Of a stretch of 64,000 bases of DNA, positions 49,011 to 61,791 are shown piece after piece. The notes under the pieces were generated by a model, which was given only the letters and a program-made list of their open reading frames with translations, ran no database searches and was not told where the DNA came from. The position numbers and the translations under genes are program-made. The first letter of the stretch is position 1, and every line of letters begins with the position of its first letter. Origin of the DNA: Glycine soja (Eukaryota; Streptophyta; Magnoliopsida; Fabales; Fabaceae); the NCBI RefSeq assembly GCF_004193775.1, contig NC_041012.1:10065223-10129222 (forward strand), written 5' to 3'.

Positions 49011-50760
49011 TTTTCGTTGATTCGGCCATTATAACAACATGGAGATCATTTTATATGCATCAGGGGTAGGTGTTTAGTGGGGGATGGTTATCTAAAATAT
49101 TTTTGTATAGAAGGCATTTGGTTATTCGTTTTCATAATGTGGAGGATCTGTTTATGGTACAACAGGAGAGGTTGGCTAGCTAGGAACATAAAGGTGTCCA
49201 TTTCTAATTTTGAGTATGACTGGTACTCCATGTTTTAATATAGTATTTATTTTTCTATATATATATATATAAAAGAATGTCTCATCTACTATCATCCTAG
49301 ACATAAATAATTATATCAAAATTTCAAGCTGAATATGAATTAATTAAGATAAAGTTGTCTTAGTTCACCCTTAGAGGTTTGCTCATTCGGATCACAAGGA
49401 TAGAGTTTCCTTTACTTGGGGAGACTAGCTAGTCGTCATGTGGCTAATTATTGCAAGCATTCCAAATTTCCCTTTGAGTTCAATGCCATAGCATCATCAC
49501 CAGATTGGTAAACCATTCAAGTTGGAAGACCTTAAAATTGCGAATTTACTTAATGAGACTGTTGAAGCGAAAAAATTGTAATGAACTGTGTCATGTGTTT
49601 CAAAATATACTTGATAGGAATATAACAATATTGAATCGAACAGTCCTAGAAATGTAATTTTGCATTTTGGTTGAAAAGATGAGTAATATATCCAGATAGA
49701 TTTGCTCAGTCCATCATTTATCATGTGGTGTTTGAGGAAACCGAGGTTGATGATCGTTGTCAGAATCTTGCCGGAGATTTGGTGTGCGGAGGCTTCCCAA
49801 TGTGGTCGATGAGTAGTATCACTATCATGAGATTTGGTTTTCAACAACCTAATTCAGGGAAAATTCTGTAATTTTAAAGTAATAATAAGATATTCTAATT
49901 ATTGTCTCCTTGTCAGTTGCAATTACTATGATAAATGATGAACTGAGCTAATCTATGCTATGATAGTGTTTTTATGTTTAAATAATAAAATTAAAATTTT
50001 ATAACCAAAGAGTAATATTGAGCGTCATTAAAAAAAAAGTTAGGTGGTGCAAGTGTAATTTAATCAAGAGTTTATTCTTCTTTAGTTATTCGCAAATTTA
50101 TTAAATTCTGATAATCTTTTATTTAATGTATCATCTTGTGAGTAACCAGTATATCATTGAAAATCAAATTGCAAAAATTCATTGTTGAGTCAGTAAGCAT
50201 TTTGGGTCTGGTTTTTGCCAATGATTACAGATAATAAACTGGCGCTAGTTTTCAGACTTTTTTTAAACAGTAGTTTCATGCTTTTAGTCTTTTTCTTTTA
50301 GGTCCAAAGGCTTTCAATATTTTAGGGAGTTGTTTGGGGGCACTCATCATCTTATTGAGACACTCAGTAACTTTCCAAAATTTGGAAAATATCCTTATGA
50401 TATTTTTGGTTATAAATAACAGTTGTATTTTTTTTTTATTTCTGCAGTGCCATTTTTTTTACAAATTTTTCGTAACTTAGTGTAAGTTGTTTTCGATAAG
50501 GATGGTTTGAAAGCGTATTTAATTTCCGATGGTGTACGTGAATTTATCAGAAGTATATGATGATTTTAACTGAGCTAATAGACACATTATGTTATAAATA
50601 AATCGTGTTGCTATATATAACACTAAGATTTCTAATTTATATTTAATGTATATGTAAATTTACATAATAAATTTTGTGATGATTATTTTTTATATAATAA
50701 ATAATTTGTTTACATATATAAATTATAAATAAAAATGATAGGTTTAATAAGTATTTGCAT
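49011..50760. other. Gene-free spacer
   Basis: No gene is supported. The short (TA) run near 49256-49271 and T-rich tracts near 50430-50460 are the only simple features. Confidence 0.5.
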
Positions 50761-50768
50761 ATGTAAAA

Positions 50769-51300
50769 AAATATCAAATTTATTTAATTATCAATTGTTA
50801 TAAAAAACATCTAAATACATCATTCAATTAAATATCATATTTATTTAATTTTTAATCATTATAATAAACATCTAAATACATCATTCAATTAAATATCATT
50901 TTTTTTAATTATCAAATTTTATAAATAAAATATATGAATAAAAAATTTCTAAAAAAATAATTTTTTTAAAATTAAAACATATGGATTAATAAATAAATTT
51001 TAAATCTTAAATTTTGGTTTCAATATTTTTTATAACTATCAAGTTTAATATATTTTTAAATTTGATTTCAATCATTATCTTAAACTAACACTCTTATCAT
51101 ATTTTAAATTTTAAATTTTGGTTTCAATATTTTTTATAACTACTAAATCAAATATATTTTTAAATTTGATTTCAATCATTATCTTAAACTAAAAATCTTA
51201 TCATATTTTAAATTTGAAATTTTGGTTTCATAATTTTTATAACTAACAAATTTATTGTACAATTAAAATTTATGTTTCAATATTTTTATAGCAAATTTTA
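50769..51300. repeat. Two adjacent AT-rich tandem arrays (61-bp and 104-bp periods)
   Basis: From about 50769, an ATATCA..TTTATTTAATT block recurs at 50771, 50832 and 50893 (period 61). From about 51000, ATTTTGGTTTCA recurs at 51011, 51115 and 51219 (period exactly 104), with the shared block TTTGATTTCAATCATTATC. The later units decay further toward 51420. Confidence 0.8.
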
Positions 51301-52620
51301 GTTATTAAAATTTTTCATTTAAATATTTATTGTAACTAAAAAATTTAATTTTTTTAATTATGATTTCAATATTTTTCATAAGTAACAAATTCAATATCTT
51401 TTAAATATTTGTTTCGATTTTTTTTAAAAGTTAGACAAATATAATATAACAATATTGAAAATTAATTGTTTCACCAATCTAATCTTAATTTTAGTCATCT
51501 TAATAATAATTGACAAATCAAAATTAAAAAAAAAACAAATTGAGAAGAAGAAAAATTGAAAAAAAAAATATTCATAAAAAAAAAATCATACGGAATAGCA
51601 ATCCGTATGTGATTTTTCCAGAAAAAAATGTCATTTTTTTTGTTGGAGAGGAAGAAGAAGAACAATGACACGCAAAGTAGAGGAAGAAGAAGGAAAGAAG
51701 AAAAATCACATCCACACGGGAAGTGGAGGAAGAAGAAGAACCACAACCACAAAAAAGAAGAAGGACAACGGTGACAGGAACACCGAAAGAGGAGCAAGCG
51801 GATCAGAGGAAGAGGAAGACGAAGAAGTGGTCGTAGGCAGAGAAGAAGGAAAGTTGTATGGACAGATAAGTAGGAGTATTTATAGTATTAGGGTTAAGGG
51901 CATTTTGGACTTTTTGTCATCGTTGTTGGGTGTCCCAACAAAAATGCTAGATGCATCAAGTAACACCCAATATCTAATTGTATGTTCAAACTTTTAGACT
52001 AATGCAGTTTTGAAGTAGGCCGAGGCCCTTAGCTCTCCAAATGAGTTGGGCCTTGTCTTATGACCTTCACTTTTTCGGCTTCTAAAGCTTATGGTAATTA
52101 CTATTGGCATTACAATTGCTAATGGCACTACCCACATGCTAATGATACATGACCCTTCCTCTCCGCAACCATTCCTCCCCCCTCATTACAACCCCTCCTT
52201 CCCCCTTCCAAATCGGATCACCATCCCAAACCCCTCAACAAAACCTCCAACAAAAATCCAAAAATGGTGGTGCAAAGGAGTCGTGCTTGCGGTGGTGGGG
52301 TGTGTGAATGACACCACATAAACAATGCCTCGAAGGGGAAGTGTGGCACAATGCAATCTGGTTGGATCTCGACTCGGAAAGGGTGGCGCAGCGCAACACA
52401 ATCTACATGAATCTTGACTTCGGAATGGTGGCGCGAGGCGACAGTGCTTGATGTTGGAGGGTAGTGCTACTTGGTTCATGAGGTTAGGAGAATGGGAAGT
52501 CGTGTAAGGGGAGGGGAGGAGCCAAGGGGTGTAGGGATTTGGATTTGTGGGCAAAAGAGACATTTCATCCCATTTAATAGTACCAATAGTACTTGTGGTA
52601 GTAGAAATAGTAATTCTCGA
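51301..52620. mobile_element. Repeat-derived region with hairpin, GA-rich and C-rich tracts
   Basis: No gene is supported. A hairpin (51581-51594 with 51602-51617, arms AAAAATCATACGGA) is followed by a GAAGAA-rich stretch (51640-51860). At 52094-52612 the two ends look like inverted repeats: AATTACTATTGGCATTAC on the left and AATTACTATTTCTACTAC from the right, suggesting a small element of about 520 bp with a C-rich, then CGAGG-type interior. No convincing target duplication was found. Purine-rich coding-like frames here are low-complexity. Confidence 0.35.
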
Positions 52621-54893
52621 AACTTAATATTCCAAAAATAAAATCCAACCCAAGCATATAAAAAAAAACAAGCCTCTGGATAAATTTATCATGGCAAACC
52701 CTAGCAACATTATGATAAACTTATGACAAACCTATCAACATAATTTTCTAAAACACTCTTTTAGACACGTTTTTTTATTGTTAAAATTTATTAAAAATTA
52801 GACAATTTTGTGGATGTCTTATTTTATTTAATAAATCCTTTCATAATTTTATTTTATTTTTAAATAAATTTTAACTGTTTATATAAGAAGTGTATTTGAA
52901 CAAATGTGTTAGAAAGTATGTTACTAATATTTCTCAACTTATACCTAATAACATCACCTATATTTTTTGCATATCAAACACTAGAGGTCAGCATGACACA
53001 ACCTGACTTGCTAACCCAACCCCGCGCCAATGTTGATTTGAATGAGTTTTGGTTTTGAAACAACAAGAAGAACAACAACACTAAAGAACCTGCTTGTCGA
53101 AAATCCTAAAGCTCAAACAAAGTGAACCCTACAGTTGTGTTGTGCAATAAGCTTCGATAATGCACGACTCCGCATGTATGAGATGACGACATCTATTTGA
53201 CGGGTGTTCTCCCATTTAATCGTTTTTGCCTTTTTCAAGAGTGATGTAAATGTTGCCTTTTGCTAGATTCAGAAAAAAGGTCCAAAAACCATTATATATA
53301 CTGGTTGCAAATAATAATTTTGATTTCGGCCACATTTTACTCAGCATTTTGGAAAACCAATAGTAAAGTCTTTTTTCTCCTATCAAAAATGCAAAATAAT
53401 AATATTTTTATATCAAACAAGTGAAGTGTAAATGATCAAAGTGCTATAGTAATTTTATAAAATGTCAAATTATTTTATAATATGAACCAATCAATAAGTA
53501 TTTTAGGTATGAATTTTATACAACACGATGAGTAAAAAATGATTTATACAACACTTTTTTCAATTTCTTTCTTTGTTTTTTCAAATTTTTTTTCTTAAAA
53601 ATGAAGTCATTATTCAACCTATAGTATTTACATTTTCTTTTTTATTCTAAATAATGTAAACTTGTTATTATGTAGATTATTGAAATTAATTAGACTTAAG
53701 TATATGATGATATATTTGATTTGAACTTTCGTGGGTGTATTTTAAATATTCAGAACCCACAAAGTTATATATTATTTTTAGATAAAACAAAGTAAGCAAA
53801 TTTATGGATCGGAAGAACCTTTTATATTTTGGAATCAAGTATTATTGAATAGCTTCTACTAGTATATTTGAAGGAATCGCTATCATTATGTGTATGTTTT
53901 ACTAGTATGAAACAATTGAGTGCATTTCTTTCTCTATTTTCCCCTTCGAGATGAAATCCACAAAACGAAGTCGTACTTAATTTCTACAAGAACTCAAAAG
54001 AGAGCAAGCAGCGTGGACATGCATAAAAATATACCAGTAGTTGCATTGAAGACCATCATATTATACATGCATTGCATATTCCTCTTCAATGGGTGACCAG
54101 TTCTGAGAAGCTCGCATATATAGCATTGATGACTAAAAAAATTAATAATTTCTTATTATGTACAAGTATTTTATATTCTAAAACAATGATGATTAAAATC
54201 ACGACTCTGCACTTAATTCATTCCCGCATTTAAAAAAAAAAAAAACAAGTTCCTATAAAATCATCTCTAACTACTCTGTATTCCGAATCCCAGGAACACA
54301 CATACATGCAGAAGCGGTGCTTGCTTATATGCAGAGAATTTTACTTTATTTAATTTTCTTGTCTCCTTCGTTATCCTCAGTACTGGTGCTTTAGAAACAA
54401 ACCTAAACCTAGGTACAGCAAGCTATGAGGGTTAGGGTTAAAATTAAGATCATATTGAGGAGGGGCTCACACCAAACATAACACATCAACCTTTTCGAGT
54501 GTTTCATTTCGAGGCGACACGAGCACTTTCCCGGCATTTCCTCCCATCTCTTGGAAATTCTCAAAATTTTCTCTGGATCCTCGTGAGCTCCGTTGTCCAC
54601 AAATGCCCTCCAACCCTTCATGCAATTACCCTCGTGTCCTCCTTTAAACCATCAAAACTTATTACTGTGGTTTTTCTCCCCTCACAAATGAATTAGTCTA
54701 ATTCAACTTGATTAGATAGAGTCTACTAAATACAATATATAAGAGTATAACTTTATAAACAAATAAATTTTTTTACTATATGTATTATTGGTGATAAGAT
54801 GATGGCATAAAAATATTTTGTGACATACACATATATATATATATTGAACAGCATATAATTATGACTTTTAATATAATTATAATTATAATAAAA
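52621..54893. other. AT-rich spacer without genes
   Basis: No gene is supported. A slightly GC-richer stretch at 54380-54700 has short open frames on both strands with no family resemblance. Confidence 0.5.
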
Positions 54894-54896
54894 ATC

Positions 54897-55470
54897 AATA
54901 AATTTATGATTCTGGGTACTCCTTTGTCAATAATAGAATGAGAATGCGTTCTAGTATTATACTTGTACACTATTTTCTGATCACTAAATAAAGTACTGCT
55001 AAAATGAATGGCTAATATTAATCTTTGAATTTTGAAACCAAACAAACTTGTTACTCCAATTAATGAAGGATACATAGGTAATGAAGGGATAATTTGGGGG
55101 TAGGGTGGTGAGAGCGTGGTCAAAGTTCTTTAGCCATTCGTGTTTTTTAGTGCAGGCATGCGTTCTAGTATTAGTGCAGGCATGCGTTCAAAATTCAAAG
55201 ATTAATAAATTTATGATTCTGAGTACTCCTTTGTCAATAATAGAATGAGAATGCGTTCTAGTATTATACTTGTACACTATTTTCTTATCACTAAATAAAG
55301 TACTGCTAAAATGAATGGCTAATATTAATCTTTGAATTTTGAAACCAAACAAACTTGTTACTCCAATTAATGAAGGATACATAGGTAATGAAGGGATAAT
55401 TTGGGGGTAGGGTGGTGAGAGCGTGGTCAAAGTTCTTTAGCCATTCGTGTTTTTTAGTGCAGGCATGCAA
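54897..55470. repeat. Near-identical 267-bp direct duplication with a complex junction
   Basis: 54897-55163 recurs at 55204-55470 (offset 307). By eye only two substitutions are visible (GGGTACT/GAGTACT and CTGATCAC/CTTATCAC). Two minus-strand open frames with nearly identical translations in the copies are by-products and not genes. The 40-bp junction is made of pieces of the repeat itself (see findings). Confidence 0.9.
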
Positions 55471-58470
55471 ACCGAATAATTGGCTGGTTTGGCTGCAAAG
55501 TTTGAAAGTGAAAGTGGCTGCATAGTTTGAAAGTGAAAGGCCGAAGACAAAGAGAACCCTAAGCAGGAAGGGACAACGGACAGGTGTCAGTCACATTCTC
55601 CTGACTCTGAACCTGAAACGGCATGACAACAATCTGATTAATTTTGTGTTGACTGTGTATGGCCGGTGGCGAATCAGTGCCAAGAGCCACCATGCACCCC
55701 TTCCTTCAGTTTCATTCGCTAAACTCTATTTATTCCCTTCGTCTTCCACATTTTCCAAGAAAAAATTAATAGTAAATGAAAACATTTCACACACTGTGAG
55801 ATTTAATAAACAGATTCCTCATCAATATGAATGCATGCACTTTGTTTTCTTCTTTTTAGTTCCATTTTCATTTCTACTATACCCTTTTTATTTTTTATGC
55901 TTCAGACTTGTGTTTTTTGACTTCTTGCATGCATAAGTTTTTAGGAAATGCTTAATTTAGGTATATGGACAAAAGTGTTTTCACGTTTGGAATGGTGATG
56001 AGTGCTTTCACCGCTTACAAGAACTAGTTTTTAGTTATTGAGGTATAAAAATTGTAACAGCGAGAGACGTGGGGTTTTGCTCCCTTATTGTGTGCACTTC
56101 GGTCAAAATCACCTATTGTTTATGTGCAAGAATTTGGCGGGAACAGTGCATCATCAACATTGGCAGGTATTTTGAATTGTTTATTCTTTGCTTCCAATGC
56201 TTCTCACTGTTATTGTTCGTAATATCACTGTTACATTAACTTTAATATGTTATATATAGTAATCTATTTTTTTAGTTTAGATTCTTCTAATTGATCTCAT
56301 GGCTAGCTAGTGAGTTAATTATCTGAGATTGTCTGGTCCAAGGTTTCTAATTTCTAACCACTTTATTAGTAAAGTTTCTGCACTTCTCAATTTTGTAGAA
56401 ATTAAAATTAAGTTTTGTGAATAGATAACATGCATATGGATTCCCTCGCTCTTGGACATCTGATTAGTGTTTATACTCCGAAAATTGTATAGTATTCAAA
56501 TATGGAATCGTTCTTTTCAATACATAGCTGGGCTTTTAATCTTCTCTCTCCATTAATTTGCTCAATAAAAATTTTAAAATTGTACGATATATGCATAAAA
56601 AAAATGTGATATGGTTATGGTGTAGTTCTTGCATGAGATGTCTACAGGTACAAATTAACAACCATTCAAATAAAATAATAAATTTTATTTATACATTTTT
56701 TTATAGGCTAGAGTTAATTTATAAATGTTAAAACACATGCTGAAACTATTTTAATATCATCTTCAGCTTTTGTTTTTCTAGACTTATACCTTATGCAAGC
56801 ATTGGTTATAGTCACATCTTGATTATAGCACAAAAAATTTATAAACAATATATAATACAGAATCTCTCTACCTTTAATTTTGTAAATCTATAAATCACAA
56901 GTAGTAGTTCACTGAATCCCTACATTTCATTCTGCAATTGTAATTTCATCCCTCTCAACATATATTATGGCATGCAATATTTATATATGTAATGCTAATC
57001 ATATAAAAACTATTGTTTGTGCTTATAATTGTACTGAACATTTTAACGTTGTGCTAAGTTATCAAAATACTTATGTTCATAAAAGATGTGCGTGTGTTGT
57101 GCTGTAATTGCGGTATATTACGAGATCCAAGCTTTGCCTGGCTAGTAACTTAACTTATTCCCTATCTCTACTAGTTGAATATATTATAAACTATTGATCT
57201 ATAACTTAGACATTCCATAAAATATGAAATTTGTGCCATGTTCAGTAATCATTTCATTCGGATACGAGAAGATGCATTAGGACTAACATATATAGAATGC
57301 TAAGTTCGGGCAACTTAAGCCACTGTGCATAGATGATGGTTAGCTGGATCTTTTTAATTTTTTTATATCCTAGAAATAGACCTTTTAGGATGAACCTTAA
57401 TCAAAGGAGAATACAAGCTTCTGGGGTTAGGAAGGACACAACCCTGCAGATACATTATAACATTTGTTTAAATTAAATTAATTTAATTTAAACTACAATT
57501 TCAAGCTATTGGCCTTTTGACGGGTGAGGAAATCGAGTAGGTGGTCAACAGATTTTTACTTGGGGGAACAAACGAAACCCTTCGAATTATATTTCTTAAT
57601 TGGTGCTCAATTGAATCACGTTAATTAAATAATATAAATATGCAATACAACTTGGTCTCATTTTGAACAAAAAGTAATTCTTACTCTTTCATTCAGTACT
57701 TTTAATTTTTAATATGTCGGATTTTCACTATATAGTATTGCATACCGTACTCATGCATCTTTAACACATGCACGACTCGGGGATCCATAGATTGGTTTTT
57801 CTCTGTTACTACAAATTTATTTATAAACTACTATATACCAAATTCGAGAGTTTCTCTACAATATGGACTTGATGAGTTCTACCTGATGTTTAATATCATA
57901 TTTCAGATCTTTATTTTAGTTTCATTCATTAATATATATTATAGTATGTATTTATGTGGTTTGTATACGCAAAGAGAGAGAGGTCGGCAGTCCAACTTTA
58001 CGTAGAGTCGTTGATTTTGAGACCGAAAGATACATGATTTGTAGTGTGTGGGAATGCTGGGCTTTTGGGAGTCATTGTTTTCATAGAACGAGGACGAGAG
58101 TTCCAATAAACCAAGTGGGTAGAGAGAGAGAGGAGGTGTATGAAAGATTGTTTTTTTTCCAGTTAGAATGGTGCTATTGTCTCTGGTCAAAGACTGAAGG
58201 GATTTGAAGGATAATAGTTTAATAACACACTCGTGTCCCTAATAATATCTTACTTACATACATATTAATTATTTAATAATCATTGTAGGCAGATTTTAAC
58301 TTTGTTTTTTAGTGTTGGAAACTGGTGGAAAGGAGTCAGAGTCTACAAAATCGACCTTAGCTAAAGGGGTGCAACAGTTACACATCATTTTTAACTATTT
58401 AGCTTTTTAAAACTATATTAATATACATAATAGTAGGACAGAGAACATGGAAGAAGGGAGAGGGGAAGCT
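55471..58470. promoter_or_regulatory. Upstream region of the PLETHORA gene
   Basis: About 3 kb without a gene. It starts with a 25-bp tandem duplication (55490-55514 and 55515-55539, one mismatch; TGGCTGCAAAGTTTGAAAG type). Canonical auxin response elements TGTCTC lie at 58178-58183 and 58521-58526; the second is in or near the leader. PLT1/PLT2 genes respond to auxin in Arabidopsis, so these sites are plausible, but six-base matches are weak evidence. Confidence 0.35.
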
Positions 58471-58480
58471 CTTTAAATAT
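58471..58480 (+). promoter_or_regulatory. TATA-like box of the PLETHORA gene
   Basis: CTTTAAATAT lies about 275 bp upstream of the ATG and is the best TATA-like candidate nearby. It would give a leader of about 250 nt containing pyrimidine-rich tracts. Confidence 0.35.
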
Positions 58481-58753
58481 TGTTAAAATGTTCCTTTGTT
58501 AGCCCTTTCTTCTCTCCCTTTGTCTCAAGTTTTGGAAGTTCAAAAGGGTGGGAGAGATACAAAGTGTTCATTGATTTAAACCCTTGCTAGAACCCTAATT
58601 GGTAAACCTATATCTGTTCTTTGGCTATCTTTTATTTTTCCCATCTTTAGTTTCTCTTTCAAATATTCATTCTCTATATCTTCAAATTTAATGTATTAGA
58701 TACACAGGTGGTTTTTGATTTGGTGAAAGGTAAAGCAAGCAAATAAGGGCTCA

Positions 58754-61700
58754 ATGAACAACAACTGGCTTTCGTTCCCTCTTTCTCCTACTCATTCTTC
58801 CTTACCAGCTCATGATCTTCAAGCAACTCAATATCATCAATTTTCTCTTGGGTTAGTGAACGAGAACATGGAAAACCCTTTCCAAAATCATGGTAACCTT
58901 CTCTCTCTTCCCCTTTTATTCCTGCTATTTTTATTTTTAATTTTCTTTTACCTATTTTGGTTGTTAAATTATTTAATTAATTCAACAGATTGGAGTCTTA
59001 TTAACACTCATAGTAGCAGCGAAGTTCCAAAAGTTGCTGATTTTCTTGGAGTGAGCAAGTCTGAAAATGAGTCAGACCTTGCTGCCAGCTTGAACGAAAT
59101 TCAGTCAAATGATTCAGATTATCTATTCACAAACAACAGTCTGGTGCCTATGCAAAACCCTGCGGTGGACACACCTAGCAATGAGTATCAAGAAAATGCT
59201 AATAGTAGTTTGCAATCATTGACATTGTCCATGGGAAGTGGTAAGGATTCAACATGCGAAACCAGTGGTGATAATAGCACAAACACTACTACTACTACTA
59301 CTGTTGAAGCTGCACCTAGAAGAACATTGGATACATTCGGGCAGAGAACATCCATATATCGTGGAGTAACGCGGTTGGATTGTCATTCTATGCTTTCATT
59401 GAATCCGATTTATATTTTGTATTGTTTAATTTGTTGCTTTTGTTTTCGCTCTAATTCTGCATATTATATGAAAATATATAGACATAGATGGACTGGAAGG
59501 TATGAAGCTCACCTTTGGGATAATAGCTGTAGAAGGGAAGGGCAATCAAGAAAAGGACGCCAAGGTGATTAAACTTCAAATTAATTAATTACTTTTAGAT
59601 TTTTATTCATCTTTTTCTTTGAAGTTGTTTAGGTAATATTATTAATTGGGAGTTTTATTAACACATTTTTCTTAAATGTTTTGCTTATGTACATATTTCT
59701 TCTCAACTTTCATTCAGTTTATTTGGGTAAGTGTTTCTATTTCAGTTTATTTTCCAACCCCTTTTCATTTCATATATGTTTCTGGAGATGTAAAATCAGA
59801 TTAAAAACGTATATTGTTTCTTTTAATTTGTTTTGTAATTACAGGTGGATATGATAAAGAAGAAAAAGCAGCTAGGTCTTATGATTTAGCTGCACTGAAG
59901 TACTGGGGGACATCCACCACTACCAACTTTCCAGTAAGTTTATGACTGAAGTTTTTCAATACTTCTCAGACACTACTGGTTCAAAGGAAAGTTCATTGAT
60001 TTCATTTTGTTTTACAGATTAGTAACTATGAGAAGGAATTGGATGAAATGAAACACATGACGCGACAAGAATTTGTTGCTGCCATTAGAAGGTGATTAAT
60101 TACGAGATACATGCATAACGCAAATTAAATATACAAGTCAATAATATAAATAGTGCAATAATTGTTAAATTAAGTAGTGAATTTTATGATATTTAAACAT
60201 TAAGGCTGCATTTGTATAGATTCTAATCTTTAACTAAATGTTATTTAATAAACTTTCATAACCAGAGAACTTAATTATTTATACACTTGAATATAATACT
60301 TTTTGAAATAAGTTGGAGCTTATTTTCATGAAACTTGATACTTGTTATAATAAGTTAAGATTATATACTATACACTTCAATAAGTTTTGTAGAACACTTC
60401 AAATGTTTGTTAAACATATTGCGGTAATAATTTGCAGGAAAAGCAGTGGTTTCTCCAGGGGTGCATCAATGTATCGTGGAGTTACAAGGTCTGAAAAATG
60501 GCATAACAATGCTTTCTTCTTTTTCTTCCTCTCATCACATGCATTCTGTTTTTTTCTTTCTACACTTTTTCTTAGCAAAATATTATTATTCTTTGATTAG
60601 GCATCACCAACACGGAAGATGGCAAGCAAGAATTGGCAGAGTTGCAGGAAACAAAGATCTTTACTTGGGAACTTTCAGTAAGCCACACATTTAACCCCTT
60701 GCAAAGAAAGTTACACTAAATAGAACTTCAAATTAACCATTTCCTATATGTAAAAAAAAAATATTTATTAATAGAACTTAACCTCTTAAATAGACTTTAA
60801 TATATCGAATTATTAATCCTTGACTCGGATAATATTTTGAGATAAAAAGAAATTAAAAAAGAAAACAAACACAATAATTTTGATAACAATAATAATACAT
60901 AAACATTCTTTTATTTTAAATATCTTACCAACATCTTCTATTTATTTTTTTCTCTCTTTCTTCTCATGTCAAAAACTCTATCTTGCCTGATTTATTATTC
61001 TCGTTGCAGGTACTGAAGAAGAGGCTGCTGAAGCATACGACATAGCTGCGATAAAGTTCAGAGGTCTCAACGCTGTCACAAACTTTGACATGAGCCGCTA
61101 CGACGTGAAAGCCATCCTTGAAAGCAACACTCTCCCAATAGGAGGAGGAGCTGCAAAGCGTCTGAAAGAAGCTCAAGCTCTAGAATCTTCGAGAAAGCGC
61201 GAAGAGATGATTGCACTAGGATCATCCACATTCCAATATGGAACCACAAGCTCTAATTCTAGGCTACATGCTTACCCTCTAATGCAGCACCACCACCAGT
61301 TTGAACAACCTCAACCTCTGCTAACTTTGCAAAACCATGATATCAGTTCTCACTTCTCTCACCAGCAAGACCCTTTGCATCAGGGTTACATCCAAACGCA
61401 GCTTCAGTTGCACCAGCAGCAGAGTGGTGGTTCTTCTTCTTATAGCTTTCAGAATAATAATATAAATAATGCTCAGTTCTATAATGGTTATAATCTTCAG
61501 AACCACCCTGCATTGCTTCAGGGAATGATTAACATGGGGTCTTCATCTTCTTCATCTGTGTTGGAGAATAATAATAGTAACAATAATAATGTTGGTGGGT
61601 TTGTGGGAAGTGGGTTTGGTATGGCTTCTAATGCAACGTCGGGGAACACGGTGGGGACGGCGGAGGAGCTAGGGCTGGTGAAGGTGGACTATGACATGCC

Positions 61701-61791
61701 GACTGGTGGTTACGGTGGATGGTCGGCGGCGGCGGCGGCGGAGTCCATGCAGACGTCGAATAGTGGGGTGTTCACAATGTGGAATGACTGA
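58754..61791 (+). CDS. PLT2: PLETHORA1/2-type AP2 transcription factor (AINTEGUMENTA-like)
   Basis: Nine exons: 58754-58892, 58989-59373, 59482-59564, 59718-59726, 59845-59933, 60018-60091, 60438-60488, 60601-60677, 61010-61791. All introns are GT..AG. The CDS is 1689 nt (562 aa; Arabidopsis PLT1 and PLT2 have about 570). The N-terminal euANT motifs are [10 protein letters not shown] (3-12), VPKVADFLG (59-67) and SLTLSMG (123-129). The first AP2 repeat spans about 169-235, with the VYLG insertion of this subfamily encoded across the 9-nt exon 4; a conserved linker follows; the second repeat spans about 271-329. The tail is rich in Gln, His, Asn and Ser and ends VDYDMP...GVFTMWND, as in PLT1/2. 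It should be a nuclear DNA-binding activator maintaining root stem cells and embryo patterning, auxin-induced in Arabidopsis. No miR172 site was seen, as expected for the ANT group. PLT1 versus PLT2 cannot be settled by eye. Confidence 0.95.

Noticed and set aside
51495..51997. Phe-rich and Lys/Glu-rich frames on opposite strands
   Set aside because: A product of the GA-rich and T-rich low-complexity tract; no conserved pattern.
54785..55430. Two minus-strand frames with almost identical proteins
   Set aside because: They are the same non-coding sequence duplicated. There is no family resemblance, and the duplication explains the match.
58754..59572. A single 272-codon open frame at the PLETHORA start
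   Set aside because: It reads through introns 1 and 2, which have no stops. Conserved AP2 sequence and GT..AG borders show these parts are introns; the frame is not the real exon.
61010..61791. A miR172 target site in the last PLETHORA exon
   Set aside because: No sequence resembling the miR172 complement was seen, in line with the ANT/PLT group lacking it.
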